Origin: Planctomycetaceae bacterium
GTDB lineage: Bacteria; Planctomycetota; Planctomycetia; Pirellulales; UBA1268
DNA: 57,149 nucleotides
Assembly (NCBI GenBank): GCA_021300535.1
Contig: JAJTED010000059.1
Location: 1-57,149 of the forward strand
Direction of reading: 5' to 3'
Under the pieces are notes generated by a model. The model was given only the letters and a program-made list of their open reading frames with translations, was not told the origin of the DNA and did not search any database. The translations under genes and the position numbers were made by a program. Shown in pieces: positions 49,269-57,149 of the stretch. Positions within the stretch are counted from its first letter, which is position 1; each line of letters begins with the position of its first letter.

Positions 49269-49532
49269 ATGCTCGTGCTCTCCAGACAACGTGACGAAAG
49301 CATCATGATCGGCGACAACATCGTCGTCACGATCGTGGACATCCGGGGAGACAAGGTCCGCCTGGGCATCAATGCCCCGTCCGAGGTCCCGGTGCACCGC
49401 CAGGAGGTCTACGAGGCGATCCAGCGGGAGAACCTCCGGGCCGCGCGGCTCGAGCCGGGCGACACGCAGGACATCGGCAAGTTCGCCAACCGCGGCACCG
49501 GCCGCCCCGGCGACGCGCCCCGACCGCGGTGA
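49269..49532 (+). CDS. csrA: Carbon storage regulator CsrA
   Basis: 87 residues. [20 protein letters not shown] and [19 protein letters not shown] are the conserved RNA-binding dimer. The C-terminal extension ([20 protein letters not shown]) is longer than the enterobacterial form and is the region FliW contacts in other bacteria. CsrA binds GGA-containing hairpins and controls translation of motility and carbon genes. AGGAAGG precedes ATG 49269. Confidence 0.96.
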   Translation: MLVLSRQRDESIMIGDNIVVTIVDIRGDKVRLGINAPSEVPVHRQEVYEAIQRENLRAARLEPGDTQDIGKFANRGTGRPGDAPRPR

Positions 49533-49544
49533 CGCACCCCCGGT

Positions 49545-50126
49545 TCACGGGCTGAAGTACGCCGGGTGATTGCCCGGCTTCCACTTGATGTTGCAGCCCA
49601 GGCTCGGAATCTGCTGGGTCAGCGGCGGCCGACCGGCCAGCAGGGCGTCGACGGCCGCCCGCAGGTCCCTGCCCGTCACCGGCACGTCGCTTCCCGGCCG
49701 GCTCGGGTCAAGCTGGCCGCGGTACACCAGCTTCCGGCCGGCGTCGAAGACGTAGAAGTCGGGCGTGCAGGCGGCATGGTAGGCCTTCGCCACCTCCTGG
49801 GTCTCGTCATACAGGTACGGGAACGGGTAGCCGCGGTCCTCGGCCTCGCGGACCATCTGTTCGGGCGAATCTGCCGGATGGCTGGCGACGTCGTTGGAGC
49901 TGATGGCGACGAAACCGACGCCGCGCGGGATGAACTCTCGGCCGAGCCGGGCCAGTTCGTCGGCCACATGCTTCACGAACGGGCAGTGGTTGCAGATGAA
50001 CATCACGACCGTGCCCTGGGGGCCGGCCGCGGCGGCATAGTTGACCATCCGGCCATCGACGTTGGGGAGGTCGAAGTCGGGGGCGACGGTGCCCAGCGGC
50101 AGCATCGTGGAGGGGGTGCGGACCAT
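49545..50126 (-). CDS. Thioredoxin-fold protein of the AhpC/TSA type
   Basis: 193 residues: APDFDLPNVDGRMVNYA, then the active-site-like motif MFICNHCPFVKHVADELARL (CxxC), FVAISSNDVASHPADSPEQM and ACTPDFYVFDAGRKLVYRGQ. This is the short cytosolic thioredoxin-family group common in Planctomycetota and Bacteroidota, probably a thiol oxidoreductase or peroxiredoxin-like enzyme. It lacks a signal peptide. It ends 12 bases from csrA on the opposite strand. Confidence 0.85.
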   Translation of the reverse strand: MVRTPSTMLPLGTVAPDFDLPNVDGRMVNYAAAAGPQGTVVMFICNHCPFVKHVADELARLGREFIPRGVGFVAISSNDVASHPADSPEQMVREAEDRGYPFPYLYDETQEVAKAYHAACTPDFYVFDAGRKLVYRGQLDPSRPGSDVPVTGRDLRAAVDALLAGRPPLTQQIPSLGCNIKWKPGNHPAYFSP

Positions 50127-50200
50127 GGAGGACGCTCCTGGGTTCGGGGAACGCGGGTATCGTACCCGCCGCGCGGGTCGGGGGAAGCGTCACGCGGTTC

Positions 50201-50332
50201 GGGGCTGCCCATGCCCCGTCGCCGGACGTTCGCTGCGCCCATCCTGGGCTCCGCTCTCTCGGAGCTGCCTGCGCTCCGGCATCCATGCCTCCGCTGGTCA
50301 GCTACGCCGGCTCCCGGGGCATGGGCAGCCCC
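50201..50332. repeat. Inverted-repeat element overlapping the lgt-like 3' end
   Basis: GGGGCTGCCCATGCCCCG (50201-50218) and its exact reverse complement (50315-50332) bound 96 bases with further short palindromes. The lgt-like frame reads into it and acquires the tail VRGCPCPGSRRS. It looks like a small non-coding mobile or REP-type element. Confidence 0.75.
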
Positions 50333-51023
50333 TCACGGATGCGACGTTCGACCGCAGCATCAAGATGGCGTAGCCCATCAGCGACAGGCAGATGACGTGA
50401 AAGATGTTCAGCGGCCCGAGCAGCGGGGCGTAGGGCTTGAGGAACTCCCAACAGAATCGCTGCCCCGCGTACCAGAGGACCATCAGATAGAAGCCGTTCC
50501 GCAGGAAGAACGCGTCGCGGCGGGCGAGCATCACGAGGGCATAGAAGAGAAACGCCGCCATCGCGGCCGACTCGTAGAGCTGCACGGGGTGGCGGGGAAT
50601 GTGGTCGCCGAAATCGTGCCCCCAGGGGACCGCGGTCGGTGCGCCGTGCGTGTGGTCCGTGAGCCCGGAATAAAAACATCCCCAGCGGCCGATGGCCACG
50701 CTCGTGGCGAAGGCGGGCACGAAGATGATGCCGGTCGAGCCCGTGATGCCGCGGGCCCGCTTGAAGAGTTCGATCGCGGCGATTGCCCCGGCCAGGGCCC
50801 CGACGATGCTCCGGGCCACGCCCGGCTCACCGGAGAGCCACAGGTTCGCCGTGCCGGCCGCGTAGCCGCCAAGCGCCGCGCCGACGACCAGGGCGGCCGC
50901 ATAGCCGAAGCCCGCCTGGTCGATCCGCGCCGCCGCGTCCCGCAGCCGCCACAAGAAGCAGCCCACGGTCATGGCCGCCGCGGCCGTGGCGGCGGCGATG
51001 TCGAACACCGTGTGGACGTTCAC
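50298..51023 (-). CDS. Lgt-like prolipoprotein diacylglyceryl transferase family protein
   Basis: 241 residues, about six membrane segments. Family motifs are VAIGRWGCFYSGLTDHTHG (compare the GRxGNF signature of Lgt), PWGHDFGD and RHPVQLYESAAM. The substrate-binding His-Gly-Gly motif of E. coli Lgt has no obvious equivalent, so this is a divergent Lgt homolog and may act on a lipid other than prolipoprotein. The GTG start overlaps the previous stop (GTGA). Last gene of the five-gene overlapping operon; its C-terminal 12 residues come from an inverted repeat. Confidence 0.85.
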   Translation of the reverse strand: MNVHTVFDIAAATAAAAMTVGCFLWRLRDAAARIDQAGFGYAAALVVGAALGGYAAGTANLWLSGEPGVARSIVGALAGAIAAIELFKRARGITGSTGIIFVPAFATSVAIGRWGCFYSGLTDHTHGAPTAVPWGHDFGDHIPRHPVQLYESAAMAAFLFYALVMLARRDAFFLRNGFYLMVLWYAGQRFCWEFLKPYAPLLGPLNIFHVICLSLMGYAILMLRSNVASVRGCPCPGSRRS

Positions 51024-51442
51024 TGCGGCAGCGGCGGAAAGTTCGGCGGCTCCTCGGGACGGCTGGCGAAAGTGAAGACCATCGCGAGCAGTCCCTTGAT
51101 GGCAAACCCCGCCGCCACGGCCAGCGGCGGCAGGGTTCCGTCCATGCCCTGGATCACCAGCCCCACCGCGAAGCCGAAGTCGAGCAACGCCAGCAGCGTC
51201 ATCATGATCTTCGCCATGATTCCAGGTCGTGCGCCGGTGCCAATGAACATCAGCACGACGACATTGCCGATCAGCGACACGAGCATCGCCGCCACGATGC
51301 CCAACGCGAGCAGATTCGCACGGCCGTCCATCGTCAGCAGCACGGCACAGCCGCCCCCGAACGGCACGACCAGCAGCGGGATGACCGCCAGCGGAAACAG
51401 CAGCCCACGCGTGATTTCGAACAGGTATTTCTGCTCGCTCAT
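51020..51442 (-). CDS. Small membrane protein in radical-SAM/Lgt operon
   Basis: 140 residues with four hydrophobic segments (GLLFPLAVIPLLVVPFGGG, ALGIVAAMLVSLIGNVVVLM, MMTLLALLDFGFAVGLVI, LAVAAGFAIKGLLAMVFTF). ATG 51442 overlaps the radical SAM stop (ATGA). I do not recognise a family. The overlaps on both sides mean it is made together with the radical SAM and Lgt-like proteins; a membrane subunit or lipid-handling partner is a reasonable guess only. Confidence 0.8.
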   Translation of the reverse strand: MSEQKYLFEITRGLLFPLAVIPLLVVPFGGGCAVLLTMDGRANLLALGIVAAMLVSLIGNVVVLMFIGTGARPGIMAKIMMTLLALLDFGFAVGLVIQGMDGTLPPLAVAAGFAIKGLLAMVFTFASRPEEPPNFPPLPQ

Positions 51443-52851
51443 CGCCCCTCCAGCGACCGCCGCATCCGCTCCCGGGCGGCCGCGTCGCGGTAGAACAGGT
51501 TGTAGGTCTCGAACGGGATGATCTTTTCCTCGGGCGTGACGAAGTGGATGCACGACCGCTTCACGCGGCCCAGGCAAAAATTGTGGGCGTCCATGAACTC
51601 CACGATCACCACCCGAAACGTGTCCTCGTAGCCGAGGCCCGCCGGCAGCGGCACCTCGGGCAGGCAGCAGAGGAGCTCGGCGAGCTTCTTTTCATTGTTG
51701 CATTCGGCGGTCGAGAGCGAGAAGAACTCGAGCACCTGCCGGTGAAGGTCGGGATACTTCTCGAACGTGATCGCGTTGGGCAGGGACTCGACCAGCAGCT
51801 CGCGGGGAAAAAACGACGTCACGGGGGCGATCTTCGCTCCCTTCCGCAGGGCGTAGCCGATGGCGATGCTCTCGGGGTTGCAGGGCAACGGGATAATGTC
51901 GCCTTCGCCGAACGGACCGCCGGAGTCCACGATCCGCCGCCGGATGGCTGACAGGGGAAAGCGGTCTCGGGACGGATCAAAACCCTCGTTGCGACCGGCG
52001 TCCTGGACGGGCTGGAGGACGACGCCGCGGACGCACCGCCACTGGAGGGCATGGTCGATGATCGCCGGGATCTCGTCGTCGTTCACGCCCTGCTTGACGA
52101 CGACGACGAGCGTGGTGGAGATGCCGGCCCGCTCCAGGGCCTCGAGGGCCTCGCGGCGGATCCGCGTCAGGTCGGCGCCGCGGAGATTCAGGTGGGCCTC
52201 CGGCCGCAGGGAGTCGAACTGCAGGTAGACCTCGAAGCCGGGCCGCAGGTCGGCGAGCCGCTTCACGAACTCCGGGTCTTCGGCGATGCGGATGCCGTTG
52301 GTGTTGAGCATCACGTGGCGGATCGGCCGCCGCTTGGCCGCAGCGAGGATTTCCAGGATCTGGGGGTGGATGGTGGGCTCACCGCCGGAGATCTGCAGCA
52401 GGTCGGGCTCTCCCTCGCTGCGCACCAACGCGTCCATCATCCGCTCGATCTCGGCCAGCGGCCGGTGGAGGGAGCGGCGCGGCGAGGAGTCGGAAAAGCA
52501 GACCGGGCAGGTGAGGTTGCAGGCCTCGTTGACGTCGATGAGCGCCAGACAGGAGTGCTGTTCGTGGTCGGGGCAAAGGCCGCAGTCGTAGGGGCAGCCC
52601 CGCTCGGTGTGCGTCTGGAGGACGAGCGGCCGATCGCCTGGCTTGAGGTAGTCGTGGCACAGCCGCCAGTAGGCGGCGTCGGTCGAGACGAGCACCTTCC
52701 GCGGGCCGTGGGTGCGGCACCGCTTGTGGTAATAGACCCGCCCGTCCTCGATGGCGATCTTCGCCGGCACGAGGGTCAGGCACTCGTCGCACAGCGACGT
52801 GGTCTGGCCGAAGAACACGTACGGCGCCTGCCGGCGTGCGGTGGTAGTCAT
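51439..52851 (-). CDS. Radical SAM enzyme, Tes/MJ0619-like (tetraether-lipid-synthase group)
   Basis: 470 residues. The N-terminal Cys motifs SLCDECLTLVPAKI and RVYYHKRCRTHGPRK are followed by CPYDCGLCPDHEQHSC and the radical SAM cluster motif CNLTCPVCF (CxxxCxxC), then ISGGEPTIHPQ, MLNTNGIRIA and VYLQFDSL. Further Cys near the C-terminus (AECNNEKKLAELLCC, FCLGRVKRSCIHF) could hold extra clusters. The order N-terminal C-x2-C, CPxDCGLC, radical SAM, C-terminal Cys is that of the archaeal Tes/MJ0619 family, which couples lipid tails. That the substrate here is a membrane lipid is inference, supported by the co-translated Lgt-like and membrane proteins. ATGA overlaps at both ends. Confidence 0.85.
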   Translation of the reverse strand: MTTTARRQAPYVFFGQTTSLCDECLTLVPAKIAIEDGRVYYHKRCRTHGPRKVLVSTDAAYWRLCHDYLKPGDRPLVLQTHTERGCPYDCGLCPDHEQHSCLALIDVNEACNLTCPVCFSDSSPRRSLHRPLAEIERMMDALVRSEGEPDLLQISGGEPTIHPQILEILAAAKRRPIRHVMLNTNGIRIAEDPEFVKRLADLRPGFEVYLQFDSLRPEAHLNLRGADLTRIRREALEALERAGISTTLVVVVKQGVNDDEIPAIIDHALQWRCVRGVVLQPVQDAGRNEGFDPSRDRFPLSAIRRRIVDSGGPFGEGDIIPLPCNPESIAIGYALRKGAKIAPVTSFFPRELLVESLPNAITFEKYPDLHRQVLEFFSLSTAECNNEKKLAELLCCLPEVPLPAGLGYEDTFRVVIVEFMDAHNFCLGRVKRSCIHFVTPEEKIIPFETYNLFYRDAAARERMRRSLEGR

Positions 52852-54254
52852 GGTCCCTCCCGGGGTGGCGACTGGGCGTCGAGCCGCTGCGCGGCCCGGA
52901 ACAGGGACACCGCAAGGAGCACCGCCAGGACGGCGATCACGGCGATTTGAAACCGGCCGTCGGCGAGCAGCCGGAACGGCTCGGCCGCGGGCGGGGGAGT
53001 CGCGACGACCGTCGCGGGGCCGAGCGTCGCGGGCATCGTGTCCGCGCGGGCGGCGAGGGCGGCGCGGATCGCGGCGGTGTCGTATCGCGGCGCCGCCAGT
53101 TCGCCGCCGTAGGCCAGCCGGTAGCCGCCGGCCGGCTCGGCGAGGAACACGACCTCTCGAACGGGGCCGCGGGCCGTAACGCCGGTAACGACAATCGGCG
53201 GGCTGTCGCCGTCGTCGATCACGAGGTCGTACGACGCAAGCCGGCTCTCGGGCAGCGGCACAACCAGCTGCTCGCGGCGGATGCCCGCCACGTCGATCCG
53301 CGTGATCGTGGCCGTGGCGAGCGGCCGGCCACGGAGCGGCTGCCCGTCACGGTCGGCCGCCACCGGCTGCTCGACGCTCACCGGCCGGCTGAAGTTCCTG
53401 GAGTCGGTCGCGATCGTGAGTTCGGTGACCGGCTCCCGACGGGTGTCGACCGTGATCCGGGTCGCCCGGCCGTCGGGCTCGCGGGCCGTGCGAAAGCCGA
53501 CGACCGCATGGTCGGCGAGCACCGCGGTGGCCCGCTGCTCGACCTCCTCGGTGTACACCAACTCAATGCCGTCGATGCGGAACGGCCGGCGGTCGACGAG
53601 CGTCGTTTCGCGAACCTCACGCGGCTCGCCGCCGGCGAGCGTCCGCGTCAGTTCCGCGAGCCGCGACTGCTGCTCCTGCGTCACGTCCCCGATCACGATC
53701 CGGTAGCGGCCGCCGGGCCCGCGGGCCGGCGCGGCCGGCAGGGGGATCGTCACATCGCGAACATCGATGAAGCGGGTGTAGTCATAGATGACCGCCTCCG
53801 CCACGACCGGCGTCCACTCGCGGCCGTCGGCCGACCACGACACCGAAACGCGATGCTCAAAATCGTGGAGCGGCGTGAGCAGCGTGACGGCCTCGGGCAC
53901 GATCCGGTCCTGCCCGGGGCCGAGCACCACCGTGATCTCCAGGCCGTCGTCCGCCAGCGGCTTGGCGATCGGCCGCGTGGCCGCGGCCGTCCGTCGCAGC
54001 GGCCGGCGATCGGTCCGCGTCACATCCCGCACGACGTGGGGCACCTCGACGCCCGTCGCGTCGAGGATTCGCAGGTCGCCGTAGCCGACCGCGGCGGCCG
54101 CGTGGACGTCGGCATCGAGCGGCACCGCGACGAGCGTCGTCGCCGCGATGGCCGGCAGCACCACCGGCTTCTCCCGCCGCCCGGCCTCGACCGCCTCCGC
54201 GGCGGCGGCCAGGCAGACCGCCGCCGTGAACAGAATCGCTTCCATGCGGATCAT
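52848..54254 (-). CDS. DUF3999 family membrane-anchored periplasmic protein
   Basis: 468 residues. Signal peptide at the start ([18 protein letters not shown]), a long beta-rich periplasmic part ([49 protein letters not shown]), and one C-terminal membrane segment ([16 protein letters not shown]). DUF3999 proteins are regularly encoded beside DUF2339 membrane proteins, as here; function unknown. ATG 54254 overlaps the DUF2339 stop and its own stop overlaps the radical SAM start. Confidence 0.82.
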   Translation of the reverse strand: MIRMEAILFTAAVCLAAAAEAVEAGRREKPVVLPAIAATTLVAVPLDADVHAAAAVGYGDLRILDATGVEVPHVVRDVTRTDRRPLRRTAAATRPIAKPLADDGLEITVVLGPGQDRIVPEAVTLLTPLHDFEHRVSVSWSADGREWTPVVAEAVIYDYTRFIDVRDVTIPLPAAPARGPGGRYRIVIGDVTQEQQSRLAELTRTLAGGEPREVRETTLVDRRPFRIDGIELVYTEEVEQRATAVLADHAVVGFRTAREPDGRATRITVDTRREPVTELTIATDSRNFSRPVSVEQPVAADRDGQPLRGRPLATATITRIDVAGIRREQLVVPLPESRLASYDLVIDDGDSPPIVVTGVTARGPVREVVFLAEPAGGYRLAYGGELAAPRYDTAAIRAALAARADTMPATLGPATVVATPPPAAEPFRLLADGRFQIAVIAVLAVLLAVSLFRAAQRLDAQSPPREGP

Positions 54255-56588
54255 GGTGTGGTGTCTCCGCCGGGCGCGACGACGAACTTTTCGCGAAACC
54301 TCAAGTACACGAACGAGCCGGCGATGAGAACGACGCCGAGGATCAGGAAGGCCACGATCCGCCAGAACGTGTCGAGGCTTGCCAGGTCGTGGAAGAACAC
54401 CTTCCCCGACACGATCGCGAACAGCACGAGCCCCGTCCAACGCAGCGGTCCGACGTTCCGCGCGATCCCGGCGAGGACGAGGGCCAGCGCGAACAAGGCC
54501 CACACGATCGACACGCCGCCGGCCCGCAGGCCGGGATAATAGGCCGCCAGGAACGAGTTCGTTTCCAGCGTCAGGAAGGCGAACAGCGTGCCCAGACAGG
54601 CGACGGCCAGGAGCGTCCGCGCCTCGGCAACCCGCGGGCCGGCCGTGACGGCGACGGCCACCGCCAGGAAGGCGATCACCGCCCCGAAGTCCACGGCCCG
54701 CAGCCCGGCGTCGAGCAGCGAGTAGCCGGGGCCGGCCACGAACCGTTCGTCCACACCCCAGGCCGGCAGGTCCCAGGCGAAGAGTTTCACGAGCACCGCC
54801 GCGACCACGCAGCCGGCCAGTGCGAGGGCCGTGCGGTCGCCGCGCACCGCATACCGCCGGAGGAAGATCGCCCCCACTCCGAGCCACACGAGCGACAGCA
54901 GCGGCAGCCGCGCCGCGGGGAAGAAGAAGTCGGCCGTGCGATCGACCTCGAGGTGCACGTAACAGAGCAGGGCCGCGATTCCGGCCAGCCAGACGAGCGG
55001 CACCAGCCACGCGGCGCCGCGATCCGCCGTCGGGGCTGCGGCCTCGAGGCCTCGCGCCGGGCGGCCGAGCATCCGGGCCGCCACGCCGAAGGCGGCGATC
55101 GGCATGCCGAAGGCGATCGCCCGCTCGGCAAGCAGCCGCAGGTAGCCGGCAGCCGGCAGTTCAGCGGCCGCAGCCGCCACACTGCCGCCGGGGAGGAAGG
55201 TGCGGCCGAGATCGAACGTGCACAGCCGCACGAACACGAGGCCGAGAAGCACCAGCGCCATCCGCCGCACGATCCCGCTCTCGAGCCGTTCGGCCATCCA
55301 CAGGAGAACGACCGCCTGGATCGCCCAGCTGGCCGTGACCCACTGCTGCGAGAGCACCAGGGGCATGGTCACGGCCACGAACGTGGCGGCCAGGCCGAGG
55401 AAGGAGACGAGCAGCCCGCGGTCGGCGACCCGGCGGCGGAGGAAGAACAGCACGTGCGCGGTGTAGAAGGCGGCCAGGCCGAGCGTCACGATGGCCACCT
55501 GCCGGCGGCCGAAGGCCTGTTCCACCATCCAGAACGAGATGCCGAAGAAGACGGCCGCGTTGGCGAGCAGGGCCAGCAGGTCGAGGACCGTCGCCGGCGT
55601 GCCGCGCACGACCTTGTAGAGGAAGGTCATCGTCGAGAAGAGCACGAAGAAGCCGACGATGAACGGGTAGGTCTCGCGGAACTGGGCCGGCTCGTAGTTC
55701 ACCAGCGCCGCCGGCACCAGGCACCAGGTCGCCACGAAGGCCAGCAGGTTGACCAGCGGCCAGTTCCGCCAGAAGCAGATCGCCAGCACGCCGGCGCCGA
55801 GGACGAGCAGGTAGCCGAACAAGGCCGTGAGGTTGGGGTCGGCGGTCGCGAACATCAGCGGCGTGCCGTAGCCGCCGATGATCCCCAGCACGGCCACGAG
55901 GATCGAGTCGAACCGGACCGCGATCCCGCCGGCCAGCACCGTGACCGCCCCCATGAGGGCGAAGGCGGTGCCGGTGTCGACGAGCCCGAACAGCCGGTGC
56001 GCGGCGAAAACGCTGAAATACAGCGTGGCCAGGCCGCCGCCAAGGAAACCCTGGCCGAGCACGCCGTAGCGGCCGCCGAGCAGCCGTGTGCCGAGGATCA
56101 GCAGCGCGAGCCCGGCAGTGGCCGACAGGGCCACGCGGGCCTGGGGCCCGAGCAGGCCGCGGTCGATCGACCACTTGAGGAAGAAGCCGATGCCCGCGAC
56201 GAGGATCACGATGCCCACCCGCAGGAGCCACTGGCTGGCGACCGCATACTCCGTCGAGACGCCCGCGGGGATGTGGTCCTCGCCGACGATGATCCAGTTC
56301 CAGATCGTGCGGAGCGTGTCGCGGGCGGCGGTCTCGAACCGGCTCGGCTCGGGCCGCGGCCGGCGGCAGCGGCGGCGGCTCCGCGACCACCACCGGCGCG
56401 ACGGCGGCCGGCTCCGCCGCGGGGGTCTCGGTCCGCGCACGGCGATCCAGGGTCGCGGCCAGGAGATCGTCCATCCGCCGCTGGCGGTCGAGGAGTGTCC
56501 GCTGTGTCTCCGCGATCTGCCGCACGATGGACGTGAGGCGGAGGACGAGCCACCCGACGACGATGATCGCGACTGTGCAGAACTCCAT
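54251..56588 (-). pseudogene. DUF2339 multi-spanning membrane protein, frameshifted near the N-terminus
   Basis: The first frame (ATG 56588) has a membrane segment ([19 protein letters not shown]), a coiled coil ([20 protein letters not shown]) and a Pro/Ala linker. At about 56340 the frame changes, and family homology continues from [20 protein letters not shown] to 54251 with more than twenty hydrophobic segments ([56 protein letters not shown] region). A one-base change or small deletion in the GC-rich linker is enough. The protein would be about 770 residues, normal for DUF2339. Function is unknown; it leads the operon. Confidence 0.82.
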
Positions 56589-56632
56589 CAGATCATCCCT
56601 TGGGTGATTGGCCGACCGTCGCGGAGTCTAAT

Positions 56633-56846
56633 CTGTCCGTGGACAAAGCCCTCCATGGCCTTTGTCCACTTGGCCGACCGGTGGAAACGCCAAGGGTTTC
56701 CACGGTCGGCATTCCTCGCATCCTGCTCGGGCAGATGTGTTCCACATTCTGCCTGTCCGTGGACAAAGCCCTCCATGGCCTTTGTCCACTTGGCCGACCG
56801 GTGGAAACGCCAAGGGTTTCCACGGTCGGCATTCCTCGCATCCTGC
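56633..56846. repeat. 120-bp tandem duplication with two hairpins per copy
   Basis: 56633-56726 and 56753-56846 are identical 94-base copies at a 120-base period. Each holds GGACAAAG...CTTTGTCC and a longer hairpin, CCGACCGGTGGAAAC paired with GTTTCCACGGTCGG (one bulged G). It lies directly upstream of the DUF2339 operon start (45 bases from the ATG), so it may form part of its leader. Confidence 0.85.
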
Positions 56847-56889
56847 TTTTGATGTTGGGCGTTCGCCAGGCTTGCTCTCGGCTTGACAC

Positions 56890-57149
56890 GCGTGAACGGC
56901 ACAAAAAGCCCCCGGCGGAAGCCGGGGGACTCCGGGTTGCATGCCTTCCCGGGTGCCATGCGATGGGGGTTTGAGCTGGAAAATCGCGTGCATTCATGCG
57001 GCATGGACGGCGGGTTGGTTTTCATGCCCGGAGTCCCCGGGTTTCCACCCGGGGCTTCTTGTGTGCGTGCCAGGCCCGGAGGGCCGGGTTGATTCCAAGC
57101 GGGCGGCGGCCCGCCAAGCGAACCGCGGCACGAGGCCGCGGGTTCGCGT
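56890..57149. repeat. Long copy of the double-hairpin repeat and window-end repeats
   Basis: Contains both hairpins of the dispersed family: an AAAAA-GCCCCCGGC...GCCGGGGG unit near 56901-56927 (terminator-like on the minus strand) and CCCCGGGT-TTCC-ACCCGGGG near 57034-57054 followed by CTTCTTG (plus strand). About 100 bases between them resemble the spacer seen near 34975-35060. The last 90 bases hold more short palindromes. I see no gene. Confidence 0.75.

Noticed and set aside
56633..56846. CRISPR or small protein repeats
   Set aside because: Only two identical copies with internal hairpins and no spacer variation; short open frames across them are by-products.

Overview
The window looks like a chromosomal stretch of a GC-rich, Gram-negative planctomycete (probably Pirellulales-like; this is inference). 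The signs are high GC, many GTG starts, 4-nt start/stop overlaps inside operons, an lpxA, an LptF/G-type permease, an AceE-type PDH E1, a fliW-csrA pair, and secreted Pro/Cys-rich, acidic and TPR proteins typical of Planctomycetota. No 16S gene or other decisive marker is present.

Layout. 1-2.3 kb is a mobile edge: a truncated IS91-type transposase, a DUF433/DUF5615 toxin-antitoxin-like pair whose toxin is frameshifted, and a 3' half of tRNA-Arg(TCT) followed by two more T-arm copies at exactly 125-bp spacing (integration-site remnants). 2.3-3.6 kb holds panD and an outer-membrane-type protein. 3.7-15.2 kb (minus strand) is a combined 2-oxoacid dehydrogenase locus: lpd, aceE, aceF, sucA, sucB, lpd, that is PDH and OGDH together with two E3 genes. 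15.3-25.1 kb carries an HTTM membrane protein, tRNA-Leu(TAG), a secreted planctomycete protein, a 1453-aa TPR protein, lpxA and a sigma-54-type activator.

25.4-34.9 kb is a Wsp-type chemosensory operon: amide-type binding protein, WspA-like receptor, CheW, CheR-TPR, WspD-like CheW, CheA-REC and WspF-like CheB, with no diguanylate cyclase in the window. 34.9-43.7 kb contains a broken FAD oxidoreductase, an amidase, an acidic single-TM protein, an M32 carboxypeptidase, a BshB-like deacetylase, a small conserved ORF and XerC. 44-50.1 kb contains a broken NarL-type regulator, hemC, comF, an LptF/G permease, a lipoprotein, fliW-csrA with strong candidate CsrA hairpins, and a thioredoxin-fold protein. 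50.3-56.6 kb (minus strand) is a fully overlapping five-gene operon: DUF2339, DUF3999, a radical SAM protein resembling the tetraether-lipid-synthase (Tes/MJ0619) group, a small membrane protein and an Lgt-like transferase. It is the best candidate here for an undescribed membrane-lipid system.

Two features run through the whole window. First, six genes are broken by frame changes. In aceE, the receptor and the response regulator the break also appears to remove coding sequence, and a rearranged copy of amidase sequence sits at the end of the neighbouring oxidoreductase. Either the assembly is error-prone or this genome suffers short-repeat deletions; reads would decide. Second, several families of hairpin repeats (terminator-like, REP-like, tandem 120-bp) punctuate the intergenic spaces.
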